Assembly (NCBI RefSeq): GCF_000017185.1
Contig: NC_009635.1
Span: forward strand, 932,563 to 996,562
Source: Methanococcus aeolicus Nankai-3
GTDB lineage: Archaea > AGJL01 > Methanococci > Methanococcales > Methanococcaceae
Direction of reading: 5' to 3'
DNA length: 64,000 nucleotides
A program made the position numbers and the translations under genes. Shown here one piece after another: positions 1-8,519 of the stretch; the stretch's first letter is position 1; every line of letters starts with the position of its first letter. The notes beneath the pieces were generated by a model. The model searched no databases. It saw only the letters and a list, made by a program, of their open reading frames with translations, and had not been told where the DNA came from.

Positions 1-122
1 AACTGTCCTATGATAGTCCAAAATAATTAAATAATTATAGGTTTAATATTGTATGTATTATGCATAATACAGTCTTATCTGCGTATCCCCTGTATGAAAA
101 AGTTCGAAGATTGGCTATATAT
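1..122 (-). repeat. MITE-like element, copy A (cut by window edge)
   Basis: On the minus strand this begins with TATAGCCAATCTTCGAAC, nearly the left end of the copies at 5091 and 30049 (TATAGTCAATCTTCG). The bases at 1-8 (AACTGTCC) match the inner part of the right end seen at 19988 and 5228. The missing outer end would add about 18 bp, giving the family length of about 140 bp. It carries no gene. Confidence 0.6.
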
Positions 123-187
123 AATAATGATAAAAATAGCAAATTGTAATAAAAATATAAAATCAAAAAATAGTAAAATTAATTTAA

Positions 188-289
188 TTAGTTATTTCTT
201 TTATCTCTTTTCATTCTTCTAATTCTCTTTTTATAGTGGCTCCATCTCATTTGACCTTTCTTTTTCCATCTTCTTGAACTTCTTTTTAT
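188..289 (-). CDS. Ribosomal protein L41e-like micro-ORF (33 codons), apparent AUA start
   Basis: The minus strand encodes a very basic 33-residue peptide containing RRWKKKGQMRWSHYKKRIRR. As I recall the family, this matches the archaeal large-subunit protein L41e ([23 protein letters not shown] in Thermococcales), a short helix on the ribosome. Aligning to that N-terminus (MKRRPRKW) puts the initiator on an ATA codon at 287-289. A GTGAT sequence at 293-297 lies exactly 3 nt upstream, the spacing used by most genes here. An in-frame TTG lies further upstream but has no ribosome binding site. The gene follows gatC by 75 bp and may be cotranscribed with it. The identity is likely; the AUA start is an inference. 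Confidence 0.7.
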   Translation of the reverse strand: MKRSSRRWKKKGQMRWSHYKKRIRRMKRDKRNN

Positions 290-364
290 AGTATCACACT
301 CGATTAATTTTATCAAATTTATAATATTTTATCATATAATCAATATTAATTATAATCATATAAA

Positions 365-604
365 TTAATTGCTCCATTTACTTTTTTCCACGACAATATA
401 GTCGTCTTTAGTTTTGGGGGCAATTTTTAAGGCATCGTGTTTAAATGAAGTATCCAACTTAGAAATATCATCTTCCCTTAAAACATTTTTAGTGTCAAGA
501 ATATAATATTCTTCCTCACTATCAATTTCAAAGCTTTCAAGAACTGTTGAAAACTGTTCAACAATTTCTTCTGCCTGTTTTTGTATTTTTTCAATATCTA
601 TCAT
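365..604 (-). CDS. gatC: Asp-tRNA(Asn)/Glu-tRNA(Gln) amidotransferase subunit C
   Basis: This 79-residue acidic protein resembles archaeal GatC, the small subunit that ties GatA to GatB in the enzyme amidating Asp-tRNA(Asn) (and Glu-tRNA(Gln)). The helical N-terminus is followed by ILDTKNVLREDD at residues 35-46, the conserved C-terminal GatC segment. I chose ATG at 604: GTGG lies 5 nt upstream, whereas the GTG three codons earlier has no binding site. gatA and gatB are not in the window. The call rests on the motif and the size, so it is good but not certain. Confidence 0.65.
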   Translation of the reverse strand: MIDIEKIQKQAEEIVEQFSTVLESFEIDSEEEYYILDTKNVLREDDISKLDTSFKHDALKIAPKTKDDYIVVEKSKWSN

Positions 605-679
605 AAAAACCACATAAATAAATTATAATATACCATAATATATTTATAACTATTTATAATTTTTGTATGGCCGTATTAT

Positions 680-1546
680 TTATAACAACCCATACTCTTT
701 TAGTGCTGTTTCTAATTTAAATTTATTTTCTTCTTCCATTTTACATAATGGAAGTCGTAAATCACCAGCAGGCATATTTAATAAATTCATTGCGGTTTTT
801 ATTGGCACAGGATTAGTTTCAATAAATAAGGACTTCATAAGATTAAATAATTTATAATGTATTTCACGAGCCTCTTTAAATTTGCCTTCATTAGCATAAT
901 TTACCATTTGGACAAATTCATTTGGAACTATGTTGGCAACAACACTAATAACCCCATTACCTCCGAGAGATATTACGGGCAAGGTTAATTCATCATTTCC
1001 AGAAAGCACAGATATATCACATGAATTTATAACATCCGATATATGGGATAAATCTGGATTTGCTTCTTTAACAGTTGTAATGTTGCTGTATTCCTCATAT
1101 AGATATTTTATAGTTTCAGGTTGGAGATTTACAGCTGTTCTAGAAGGAACATTATATAATACTATCGGAATATTTATTGATTCCGCTATTTTAGAGAAAT
1201 GCTGTTTTAATCCTTCCTGGGTGGGTTTATTATAGTAAGGAGTTATTAATAGCACAGAATCAGCACCAACATCTTCCGCAAATTGAGAAAGTGCAATCGC
1301 CTCTTCTGTTGAGTTTGAACCAGCACCAGCTATAACATCCACCTTTCCATCACATACACTAACGGATTTTTCAATAATCTTTTTGTGTTCATCATGGGAT
1401 AAAGTAGGAGATTCGCCAGTTGTTCCAACTGATACTATGCCATTAACTCCATTATCGATTAAAAAGTTTATGTTTTGTTCTAAACCTTCGTAATCTACTC
1501 CCCCATTTTTAAATGGAGTAATAATTGCAGGAAACACTCCTTGCAT
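680..1546 (-). CDS. dapA: 4-hydroxy-tetrahydrodipicolinate synthase
   Basis: The 288-residue TIM-barrel enzyme condenses pyruvate with aspartate semialdehyde in the lysine/diaminopimelate pathway. Family signatures are present: GTTGES at 41-46 in the pyruvate-binding region, YNVPSRT at 131-137 with the catalytic tyrosine, and the Schiff-base lysine K160 in TTVKEAN. The length is normal. A GGTGAT precedes the ATG. It is followed upstream by rps17e and chorismate mutase genes on the same strand, an arrangement I recall from other methanococci, so the three may form one operon. Confidence 0.95.
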   Translation of the reverse strand: MQGVFPAIITPFKNGGVDYEGLEQNINFLIDNGVNGIVSVGTTGESPTLSHDEHKKIIEKSVSVCDGKVDVIAGAGSNSTEEAIALSQFAEDVGADSVLLITPYYNKPTQEGLKQHFSKIAESINIPIVLYNVPSRTAVNLQPETIKYLYEEYSNITTVKEANPDLSHISDVINSCDISVLSGNDELTLPVISLGGNGVISVVANIVPNEFVQMVNYANEGKFKEAREIHYKLFNLMKSLFIETNPVPIKTAMNLLNMPAGDLRLPLCKMEEENKFKLETALKEYGLL

Positions 1547-1582
1547 AAAATCACCAATTAAGACATATACCTACCATACTGA

Positions 1583-1774
1583 TTATGCATCGACTTTTTT
1601 CATTTTTTTAGTTACATATCCTGCAACCCTATTTCTAAGTCTTTTGGTAGCTATCTCTGCAACCTCATCTATAACTTTTTTGTTTGTTTCAAAATCTGTG
1701 GTTAATCTGTCTTCATATTTTTCTACAAGGTCTTCCCCTGCTCTTTTAATAAATGTTTGTCTAATTCTTCCCAA
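1583..1774 (-). CDS. rps17e: 30S ribosomal protein S17e
   Basis: This 63-residue basic protein has the S17e hallmark: MGRIRQTFIKR at the N-terminus, a central helix with DFETNKK, and a lysine-rich tail. It is a small-subunit protein found in archaea and eukaryotes. The start is TTG at 1772-1774, fixed by a perfect GGTGAT located 3 nt upstream. A GGAGCTCC palindrome lies just upstream at 1790. Confidence 0.93.
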   Translation of the reverse strand: MGRIRQTFIKRAGEDLVEKYEDRLTTDFETNKKVIDEVAEIATKRLRNRVAGYVTKKMKKVDA

Positions 1775-1886
1775 GTTATCACCTGTATAGGAGCTCCTAT
1801 TTATTTATTATATAATATATTTACATATTTGTGTTTTATTCAATTTACCGAAAATATATTAACCAACCATATATTGCAATCATTAT

Positions 1887-2183
1887 TTAAATATTTTTCT
1901 TTTCACATGCCTTTTTTTGAAGTTCTTTGCTATGCTCCATCAATAAAGTCAATATTTCCAAAGACAAATTTGAGTCAAAATCATATTTATTGCATAATGA
2001 TTTTATAGTCTCTTTAATATGGTGTTCCCTTTCTTCATCATTTATGGGCATGTTTAATTCGGATTTTAAATTTGCTATTTCTCCCGCAAACTGGGTTCTT
2101 TCAGCCATTAATTTAATTAATTGCTCATCTATTTCATTTATTCTATTTCTAATAATATTAAGTCTATCTTTTGGATTTGTCAT
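1887..2183 (-). CDS. Chorismate mutase (AroQ type)
   Basis: The 98-residue all-helical protein starts MTNPKDRLNIIRNRINEIDEQL, the usual beginning of AroQ-class chorismate mutases, with the conserved basic residues of helix 1 and a later ERTQFAGEIANLK segment. It converts chorismate to prephenate for phenylalanine and tyrosine. The start at 2183 has GGAGAT 6 nt upstream; the longer open frame begins in sequence without a binding site. It is a stand-alone domain with no prephenate dehydratase or dehydrogenase fused. Confidence 0.85.
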   Translation of the reverse strand: MTNPKDRLNIIRNRINEIDEQLIKLMAERTQFAGEIANLKSELNMPINDEEREHHIKETIKSLCNKYDFDSNLSLEILTLLMEHSKELQKKACEKKNI

Positions 2184-2377
2184 TATTATCTCCAAAATAT
2201 TTGTAATCAATAAATATAATAAATAAATGATAAAATATTATTCTATAAAAGATATATATTATAATATATTATTTAAGTATAACTAATAAAAGTATTCTAT
2301 TATTGTGGATAACTATATAACCTATGAATAATATGTAAAATAAATATATAATATTTTAATATTTCAGGGAGCTCCAT

Positions 2378-2391
2378 ATTAATAATATATA
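2378..2391 (+). promoter_or_regulatory. Probable promoter of the C/D box sRNA
   Basis: A TATA-like stretch AATAATATATATGG lies about 25 bp before a purine/ATGC start-like sequence near 2405-2412. It is immediately downstream of a GGAGCTCC at 2368 and is the only promoter-like site oriented towards the sRNA. The whole area is AT-rich, so the assignment is tentative. Confidence 0.4.
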
Positions 2392-2411
2392 TGGACATGC
2401 GAACACATGCT

Positions 2412-2480
2412 TAAAGTAGATAATGATGAAAAGAGGGTTGTCTGATTTTATGATGAAACTTACCCGACCTGAATCTACCT
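2412..2480 (+). ncRNA. C/D box sRNA guiding rRNA 2'-O-methylation
   Basis: All four boxes are present in order: C (ATGATGA, 2423-2429), D' (CTGA, 2442-2445), C' (ATGATGA, 2450-2456) and D (CTGA, 2469-2472). Both spacers are exactly 12 nt, the archaeal norm. A 6-bp terminal stem (GTAGAT with ATCTAC) closes the RNA. The guide before box D (AACTTACCCGAC) is a perfect complement of GTCGGGTAAGTT, a universally conserved 23S rRNA segment. By the N+5 rule it would methylate the second G of GTCGG. I could not assign the D' guide (AAAGAGGGTTGT). Confidence 0.88.
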
Positions 2481-2513
2481 TTTTTAAGTTTTTACTATTT
2501 TATTTTTTCTAAA
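2479..2513 (+). terminator. Oligo-T terminator after the sRNA
   Basis: The terminal stem of the sRNA is followed by CCTTTTTTAAGTTTTTAC and further T-rich sequence. Oligo-T tracts are the usual archaeal termination signal. The tract overlaps the 3' end of cofG on the opposite strand. Confidence 0.5.
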
Positions 2514-3637
2514 ACTTTACAACTTAACCAATTTTCATTGATATATTTTTCATAAACTGGCAATCTTTCTTTTAACGAATATCCAAATTCTTCGGTATAT
2601 TTTTTTAATTCCTCTATTTTTGGCCATGGTGCCTCTGGATTTACAAAATCTTTTGTAATGGGCGACACCCCTCCCCAATCATCAACACCAGCAAATAAAA
2701 ACAGCTGACCTGTTTCAGAATTTAAATTAGGAGGAACTTGAATAGATATATCTTTTAATATTAATTTTGCCACAATTAGCACTTTTAACATTTTTAAAGG
2801 AGTTGGTTCTTCATAATTACTCATAGGAATGCTTTCCTTTGCCCTAAAATTTTGAATAATTACTTCTTGAATATGACCGTATTTTTTATGAATATTGTTA
2901 ATATCAACTAATGATTGAACAATTTCTTCATTGGTTTCCCCAATACCAACCAATATTCCAGTTGTAAAAGGTATTTTGAGTTTTCCTGCATCTTCAATCA
3001 TTTTTAATCGTTTCTTTGGTTCTTTTCCGGGGCTATCTTTGTGGGCTATCGTATTATACAGCCTATCGCTAGAATTTTCAAGCATGAGCCCCATGGAAGC
3101 ATTTACTTCTTTTAATGTTTTTAATTCCTCATAGGATAATATCCCGCAATTTGTATGTGGCAATAGGTCCGTATTAGTTAAACACCAGTCGGAAATATCA
3201 TATAAATATTCTAAAATATTGTTGTATCCCATTTTCTTTAAATCTTCTTTTATTTTTGGATTTTCGTCTACGGTTTCACCAAAGGTAAATAATGCCTCCC
3301 TACAACCATGTTTATTTCCAGTTAATAATATTTCTTTTATTTCCTGTTTATTCATCAGTTTGTAGTTTTCTCTCCTAAATGTGCAATATCCGCAAATGTT
3401 TTTGCACCAATTACATATTGGAATAAATACATTTTTTGAGTAAGTGATATATTTTTTGTTATTGGTTTTATTGCCATTACCGATATTTTTATTTCCATTA
3501 TTATTTATCAGACTTAATTTATCAATTATATCTTGTGGATTTTTTGAATTTAGAAATTCCACCATTTCCGATAGGAAATCCTCAAATCTTTGATTTGGGT
3601 ATAGAAGCTTCGCTTCTATTTCATTAATATTATTCAT
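2495..3637 (-). CDS. cofG: 7,8-didemethyl-8-hydroxy-5-deazariboflavin synthase, subunit 1
   Basis: CofG is the radical SAM half of the enzyme that makes the deazaflavin chromophore (Fo) of coenzyme F420. The radical SAM cysteines are C78, C82 and C85 in CKNICGYC, preceded by the family's NVFIP segment. The chosen ATG at 3637 has GGGGAG 5 nt upstream and overlaps the end of pyrD by 8 nt, so the two are translationally linked. Odd points: an Asn/Gly/Lys-rich stretch at about 45-60 and a perfect short hairpin at 3601-3619 inside the coding sequence. CofH is not in the window. Confidence 0.92.
   Translation of the reverse strand: MNNINEIEAKLLYPNQRFEDFLSEMVEFLNSKNPQDIIDKLSLINNNGNKNIGNGNKTNNKKYITYSKNVFIPICNWCKNICGYCTFRRENYKLMNKQEIKEILLTGNKHGCREALFTFGETVDENPKIKEDLKKMGYNNILEYLYDISDWCLTNTDLLPHTNCGILSYEELKTLKEVNASMGLMLENSSDRLYNTIAHKDSPGKEPKKRLKMIEDAGKLKIPFTTGILVGIGETNEEIVQSLVDINNIHKKYGHIQEVIIQNFRAKESIPMSNYEEPTPLKMLKVLIVAKLILKDISIQVPPNLNSETGQLFLFAGVDDWGGVSPITKDFVNPEAPWPKIEELKKYTEEFGYSLKERLPVYEKYINENWLSCKVLEKIK
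3601..3619. repeat. Short hairpin inside cofG
   Basis: An 8-bp perfect inverted repeat (ATAGAAGC / GCTTCTAT) with a TTC loop. It has the same build as the other short hairpins in the window (3-nt loop, G+C next to the loop) and is read in frame as IEAKLLY near the CofG N-terminus. Confidence 0.6.
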
Positions 3638-4547
3638 GAGCTCCCCCAACAATATCTTTTAATTTAATATTTTTTTCAATTAAAAATTGTTCCATTTCCT
3701 CACATATTTTATCAAATATATCGTATCCCCTATAATATACACCAGTTCCAACCTGAACAGCAGAGGCACCAGCCAACATAAACTCTATTGCATCTAATCC
3801 CATGGTAATTCCGCCAACTCCAATTATTGGGAGCTCCACCGCAGAATAAATATCATAAACATTTTTTATGGCAATTGGTTTTATTGCCTTTCCAGACATT
3901 CCACCAAATTTGTTGCCCAATATTGGTTTTTTGGTTTCTATATCTATTACCATGCCCGGACCAAGTGTATTTATTGCCACAATACCATCGGCCCCAGCAT
4001 CTTCAACGGATTTAGCTATTTCTTTTATATCCGCTACATTTGGAGTTAATTTAGCCATAACAGGTTGTTTATTTACACAGTCCTTTACAGCAGATACAAC
4101 CGAATGAGATAAATCTGGATTTTGTCCAATTTGAGCCCCATAAAAACCTCCCGCATGTGGGCAAGATATATTTAATTCGATAACATCTACAAATGGACTT
4201 ATTGTTTCTGCAACTTTTGAAAATTCATTACTGTCTTTTCCATATATGGAACCTATTATTTTTACGCCCATCTTTTTTAAATCGTCCCTTATTTCTTCAA
4301 TTTCTCCAACATATTCATTTATTCCGGGATTTGGCAACCCCATGGCATTTAAAAATCCACCTTCTACTTCTACCATTGTAGGATTGTTATGCCCCATTTT
4401 CTTTTCTAACCCTATGGATTTCGTGCATACAGCACCAGCCCCATTTTTTCCCATTCTCTTTAAGGCACTTCCTGTCTCCCCCATAATTCCCGCGGCAAGG
4501 AATACGGGATTTTTAAAATCAATACCAAATAAATTTGTTTTTAACAT
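3630..4547 (-). CDS. pyrD: Dihydroorotate dehydrogenase B, catalytic subunit
   Basis: The 305-residue flavoprotein oxidises dihydroorotate to orotate in pyrimidine synthesis. Class 1B features are visible: NAMGLPNPG at 67-75, the catalytic cysteine C129 in NISCPH, and FMN-binding glycine segments near the C-terminus (IGVGGI). It would normally pair with the iron-sulfur flavoprotein PyrK, which is not encoded here. The start has a GGTGAT. cofG follows with an 8-nt overlap. Confidence 0.94.
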   Translation of the reverse strand: MLKTNLFGIDFKNPVFLAAGIMGETGSALKRMGKNGAGAVCTKSIGLEKKMGHNNPTMVEVEGGFLNAMGLPNPGINEYVGEIEEIRDDLKKMGVKIIGSIYGKDSNEFSKVAETISPFVDVIELNISCPHAGGFYGAQIGQNPDLSHSVVSAVKDCVNKQPVMAKLTPNVADIKEIAKSVEDAGADGIVAINTLGPGMVIDIETKKPILGNKFGGMSGKAIKPIAIKNVYDIYSAVELPIIGVGGITMGLDAIEFMLAGASAVQVGTGVYYRGYDIFDKICEEMEQFLIEKNIKLKDIVGGAHE

Positions 4548-4576
4548 TATATCACCATAATTTATTTTTATTATAA

Positions 4577-4984
4577 TTATTTCCTTAATCTATTTTTATA
4601 ACTATTTTCTTTTTTTCTTCTTTGAATCACTTTATAATATTTTTCATGAGGAACTTTTAAAAACTTTTCCCTTGATTTTTTAATTGTGCCCGATACCCCC
4701 AATATGATTATATTTATTGGATTCTTTTTGTATTCATTGATAGATATTAGTGCCGATTTTACAAAATCTACCTCTTCCCTCGTTATTCTCAATAGACCTT
4801 TTGGGTGGGTATAGTCAATTAACCAAGGATTACACTTGGAGCTCCCCCATACCCCATAATAATTTATCAAGGAGCTCCTTATTAAATTTACAACTTCGCC
4901 ACCAGATAGCTCGTTATTGTATATAATTTTAAATGAAATATATCTCTTTTTTTCCCGTATCGTTGGAGGTAATGTTTTAAGCAA
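4577..4984 (-). CDS. rnp2: Ribonuclease P protein component 2 (Pop5/Rnp2)
   Basis: This 135-residue basic protein belongs to the Pop5/Rpp14 family, a protein subunit of the archaeal RNase P ribonucleoprotein that trims tRNA 5' leaders. It begins with LPPTIREKKRYISF, the family's typical opening, and has the central YYGVWG segment and a Lys/Arg-rich tail. The start is TTG, set by GGTGAT 5 nt upstream. Two GGAGCTCC palindromes lie inside the gene. A second, protein-only RNase P candidate is encoded at 43643-44365. Confidence 0.88.
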   Translation of the reverse strand: MLKTLPPTIREKKRYISFKIIYNNELSGGEVVNLIRSSLINYYGVWGSSKCNPWLIDYTHPKGLLRITREEVDFVKSALISINEYKKNPINIIILGVSGTIKKSREKFLKVPHEKYYKVIQRRKKENSYKNRLRK

Positions 4985-5090
4985 TTATATCACCGATAAA
5001 AATAATAAATATACAAAATATACTTAAATATAACTTAAATATAATTTACATATAGCTATATACTTATACATATAATAATCATACCATCTA

Positions 5091-5228
5091 TTTATAGTCA
5101 ATCTTCGGACAATTTTCCGTAATGCAAGTGATTAAATAGTATAAAATCTCTCTTATTATGATACAAAACAGAGAAATACCTTTAATCGTTTAGGGCGGAT
5201 AAGGGACAGTAATTGAACTTACTATATT
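5091..5228 (+). repeat. MITE-like element, copy B
   Basis: This 138-bp non-coding unit occupies most of the 4985-5285 intergenic region. Its left end reads TTTATAGTCAATCTTCGGAC, as in the copy at 30049. Its right end, on the opposite strand, reads ATAGTAAGTTCAATTACTGTCC and closely matches the partial copy at 19988. The two ends are imperfect inverted repeats of each other. No target duplication is obvious. Confidence 0.7.
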
Positions 5229-5285
5229 GTTATTTTATTTTTTCTTATTCTATTTATTGTTATTAATACTATAAACGGTGATTTC

Positions 5286-6152
5286 GTGATAACAGATTAT
5301 GCAAAAAAGATATTAAATGAAACCCTATCCTACGATGTCGGATTTGGAGATTTAACCACAGAATTAATTATTCCCGATAGCCACACTTCAAAAGGAATTA
5401 TAAAAGTTAAAGAAAATGGTGTTGTGGCATGTGGGCTAAATTTTGTAGTAGAATATATAAAAGAACATAATTTAAAGGTAAAAACATTTGTAAATGATGG
5501 AGATGTTGTATCAGAAAATACAAATATTTTGGAAATAGAAGGAAATACCAAAAAAATATTGACAATTGAAAGAACAATTTTAAATTTTTTGATGCATTTA
5601 TCAGGCATAGCCACAAAAACCCATAATGTTGTGGAAATGGTGAAAAAAGTAAATAACAATGTAAAAATTGCCTGCACACGAAAAACTCTTCCGATGTTGT
5701 CTCCTTTGGAAAAATATGCCGTATTTGTAGGAGGCGGGGATACTCACAGATTTAGATTAGATGATATGATAATGATAAAAGACAACCACATAGAGGCTGT
5801 TGGTATTGAAAATTGTTTTAAAATAGTAAAAAAATTAAGTTTTTCCAAAAAAATAGAAATAGAAGTAGATAATATTGAGCAATTAAAAGAAGTGTTACAA
5901 TATAAGCCTGATATTGTGCTTTTAGATAATTTTAAACCCGAGGATATTGGCGGAGCTCTTGAAATTATTGAGGAAAATTATAATAAAAATAAATACACCT
6001 ATAAGCCATTAATCGAAGTTAGTGGAGGAATTAACGATAAAACAGTATTAAATTATGCAAAATATCCTATTGATATAATTTCTATGGGCTGTTTAATTCA
6101 TTCAGCAATTGCTGTTGATATGGGGCTTGATTTAAATAAAACTAATGATTAA
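5286..6152 (+). CDS. nadC: Nicotinate-nucleotide pyrophosphorylase (quinolinate phosphoribosyltransferase)
   Basis: The 288-residue enzyme makes nicotinate mononucleotide from quinolinate and PRPP in NAD synthesis. TRKTLP at 131-136 and HRFRLDDMIMIKDNH at 154-168 are the substrate-binding signatures, followed by the barrel segments EVD and LLDNF. The start is GTG at 5286, set by a perfect GGTGAT 4 nt upstream (5276-5281). It is a single gene, convergent with eIF-5A. Confidence 0.95.
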   Translation: MITDYAKKILNETLSYDVGFGDLTTELIIPDSHTSKGIIKVKENGVVACGLNFVVEYIKEHNLKVKTFVNDGDVVSENTNILEIEGNTKKILTIERTILNFLMHLSGIATKTHNVVEMVKKVNNNVKIACTRKTLPMLSPLEKYAVFVGGGDTHRFRLDDMIMIKDNHIEAVGIENCFKIVKKLSFSKKIEIEVDNIEQLKEVLQYKPDIVLLDNFKPEDIGGALEIIEENYNKNKYTYKPLIEVSGGINDKTVLNYAKYPIDIISMGCLIHSAIAVDMGLDLNKTND

Positions 6153-6236
6153 AAATATAATATGGTGTGCTCGGAGCTCCAAACAATACAAAAAATATTA
6201 AAAAAATAGAAATATTAAAAATAAATTATTATTTAA

Positions 6237-6632
6237 TTATTTACTTATTACTCTTGTTATTTTATATCTTCCAACAGCTTCGAAGTATTCTACTTCCATA
6301 CCGCTGTCTATTTCCTCAACATCCTCAGGCATTGGGATTTCTAATGTATCAAATGTTTCTAAATCCATTATTTGAACTAAATCTCCCATAATTGATAAAA
6401 CTTGTCCTTTTCTTTTGTCAATTAATGGAACATCTGCTCTTGATGAGGTTGGTCCAACATGCTCTTTTTTAACATTTTCGAATAGTCCCATTGCTGTTAA
6501 TCTTATTTTAGCTCCTCCGTGTTTTCCCGGTTTTGACTTTGTCATATCTACAATTCTACATGGCACTTCATCAATTACGATGTATTGTCCTACTTTTAAT
6601 GAACCCAATTCTACTGGTTTTGTTCCTGGCAT
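6237..6632 (-). CDS. eif5a: Translation initiation factor 5A (aIF-5A)
   Basis: This 131-residue two-domain protein binds the ribosome and relieves stalling. The hypusination loop SKPGKHGGAK is intact, with K37 as the modified lysine. An SH3-like N-terminal domain is followed by an OB fold (GQVLSIMGDLVQIMDLE). The length is normal for archaea and a GGTGAT precedes the ATG. Confidence 0.96.
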   Translation of the reverse strand: MPGTKPVELGSLKVGQYIVIDEVPCRIVDMTKSKPGKHGGAKIRLTAMGLFENVKKEHVGPTSSRADVPLIDKRKGQVLSIMGDLVQIMDLETFDTLEIPMPEDVEEIDSGMEVEYFEAVGRYKITRVISK

Positions 6633-6763
6633 TTAATCACCTAATATATGTTTCGTTTTTTATTGTTTATTGAATTGTTTTATTATTGATTGTCATATAT
6701 AGTATATAAATATTTACATGAAAAAACTATATCTTTAATATTTTTATTAATATTTATAACTAA

Positions 6764-7744
6764 TTATAAATATTTTGCAATTTCTTTTGCCCAATAATTT
6801 ATAATAAAACTTGCCCCTGCTCTTTTTATGCCATGTAGTGTTTCTATAATAGCATCAGTCCTATTTATCCAACCATTTATTGAAGCCGCTTCAATCATAG
6901 AATATTCTCCACTTACACAGTATGCTCCAATTGGTATATTAAAATTATCATTGGCAATTTTTATAATATCCAAATAAGGAAGTGCAGGTTTTACCAATAT
7001 TAAATCGGCTCCTTCTTCAATATCTAATTCAATTTCACGAATTGCCTCATTGGAGTTCCTATAATCCATTTGATATGTTTTCCTGTCTTTTATCTCTGAT
7101 TTTGGAGCACTTTCTGCGGCATCCCTAAATGGACCATAAAATGAGGAAGCATATTTTGCACCGTAGCTCATTATGGGTATATCCGTGTGATTGTTTTCGT
7201 CGAGGGCTTTTCGCAGAGCTCCAACCCTACCGTCCATCATATCCGAAGGAGCAATTATATCCACGCCACTATTTGCATAAGATATGGCTATTTTTGAAAG
7301 TATGGGTAGCGTTTCATCATTTAAAACTTTATTATTTTTATAATCAATTAAACCACAATGCCCATGTGAAGTATATTCGCATAAACATGTGTCAGCAATA
7401 ACTAATAAATCATTTCCCAGCTCTGCCTTTATGTTTCTTATGGCTTTTTGGATAACTCCATTTTCATCATATGCTGATGATGCAATTTCATCTTTATATT
7501 TTGGTATTCCAAATAATATTACAGCTGGAACCCCTAAATCTGCTATTTCCTTACATTCTTCAACTACGCCCTCTGTGCTAAATCTATATTGATTTGGCAT
7601 TGAAGTTATTTCTTTTTTTTCACTTCCTTTTAGGGTTTCGTCAATAAATAAAGGCATTATTAAATCATTTTTTATAAGGGTAGTTTCACCGACTAAATCT
7701 CTAATTTTTTTGGTGTTTCTTAATCTTCTTGGTCTTTTTATCAT
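6764..7744 (-). CDS. hemB: Porphobilinogen synthase
   Basis: The 326-residue enzyme joins two 5-aminolevulinate molecules into porphobilinogen. In methanogens this feeds corrinoids and coenzyme F430. The zinc-site cysteines C120, C122 and C130 ([13 protein letters not shown]) and the Schiff-base lysines K197 (YGAKYASS) and K252 (LVKPA) are all present. The binding site is GAGATG, weaker than its neighbours. It is monocistronic between divergent and convergent genes. Confidence 0.96.
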   Translation of the reverse strand: MIKRPRRLRNTKKIRDLVGETTLIKNDLIMPLFIDETLKGSEKKEITSMPNQYRFSTEGVVEECKEIADLGVPAVILFGIPKYKDEIASSAYDENGVIQKAIRNIKAELGNDLLVIADTCLCEYTSHGHCGLIDYKNNKVLNDETLPILSKIAISYANSGVDIIAPSDMMDGRVGALRKALDENNHTDIPIMSYGAKYASSFYGPFRDAAESAPKSEIKDRKTYQMDYRNSNEAIREIELDIEEGADLILVKPALPYLDIIKIANDNFNIPIGAYCVSGEYSMIEAASINGWINRTDAIIETLHGIKRAGASFIINYWAKEIAKYL

Positions 7745-7912
7745 GGTATTGCATCTCTATCTATTATTCGCAATAATAATAAAATATATGGTATATTGTA
7801 ATATATAATATAAAGTATATAATAATATTAATAATAAAATATATTGTTGTAGCATTATATTATAATGATATCATATTAGGCATCATATAATTTATTAAAT
7901 CTTGGTGGATTA

Positions 7913-8443
7913 ATGAAACAATTTGCAGAAATTATTTCTAATTTATTTCCTTATTGGTTTATAATCTCTATGACATTACTTTTTAAAAATATCGTAGAAA
8001 TAATATTAATTGGAGCATTGCCTTTTATTGTATGGGTGATTTATGCCAAATTAAAAAATCAACAATGGGATATAGAAGATAGAGCTCCAAGAATTGTGCC
8101 ATTGATATTATTAATTTGTTATGGATTTTTAATATATCCTTTCATCGACCATGGATATTTAACAATGATATTTTTTATAAATTTAATAATAATATCGACT
8201 ATTACAGTATTTTGGAAAATAAGTATCCATTGTTATGGGAGCTCCACAATATTAATATTATTGGCACACAAATATTATGGAGATAATACAATTTTTTTTA
8301 TTGCCTTGGTATTTAATCTATTAATATTAATATCTACGATGTGGGCACGACTATATTTAAATAGACATACAAAATTGCAGGTTGGAATTGGGACATTATT
8401 GGGATTAATTATAAATATTGTGTTGATTGGCACCATAACCTGA
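7913..8443 (+). CDS. Integral membrane protein, PAP2 phosphatase-like
   Basis: The 176-residue protein has about five to six hydrophobic segments. Three spaced polar motifs recall the PAP2 lipid phosphatase superfamily: IEDRAPR at about 54-60, SIHCYGSS at 104-111 and ARLYLNRHTKLQ at 145-156. In canonical PAP2 enzymes the last motif ends in D; here it is Q, and the first lacks the usual KX6RP form, so activity is uncertain. A GGTGG precedes the ATG. The neighbours give no functional hint. Confidence 0.5.
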   Translation: MKQFAEIISNLFPYWFIISMTLLFKNIVEIILIGALPFIVWVIYAKLKNQQWDIEDRAPRIVPLILLICYGFLIYPFIDHGYLTMIFFINLIIISTITVFWKISIHCYGSSTILILLAHKYYGDNTIFFIALVFNLLILISTMWARLYLNRHTKLQVGIGTLLGLIINIVLIGTIT

Positions 8444-8519
8444 ATAACACATATAAATATTATATTAAATAAAATATAATATATTAAAATATAAAATTAA
8501 TAATTTGTGAGGGAATAAT

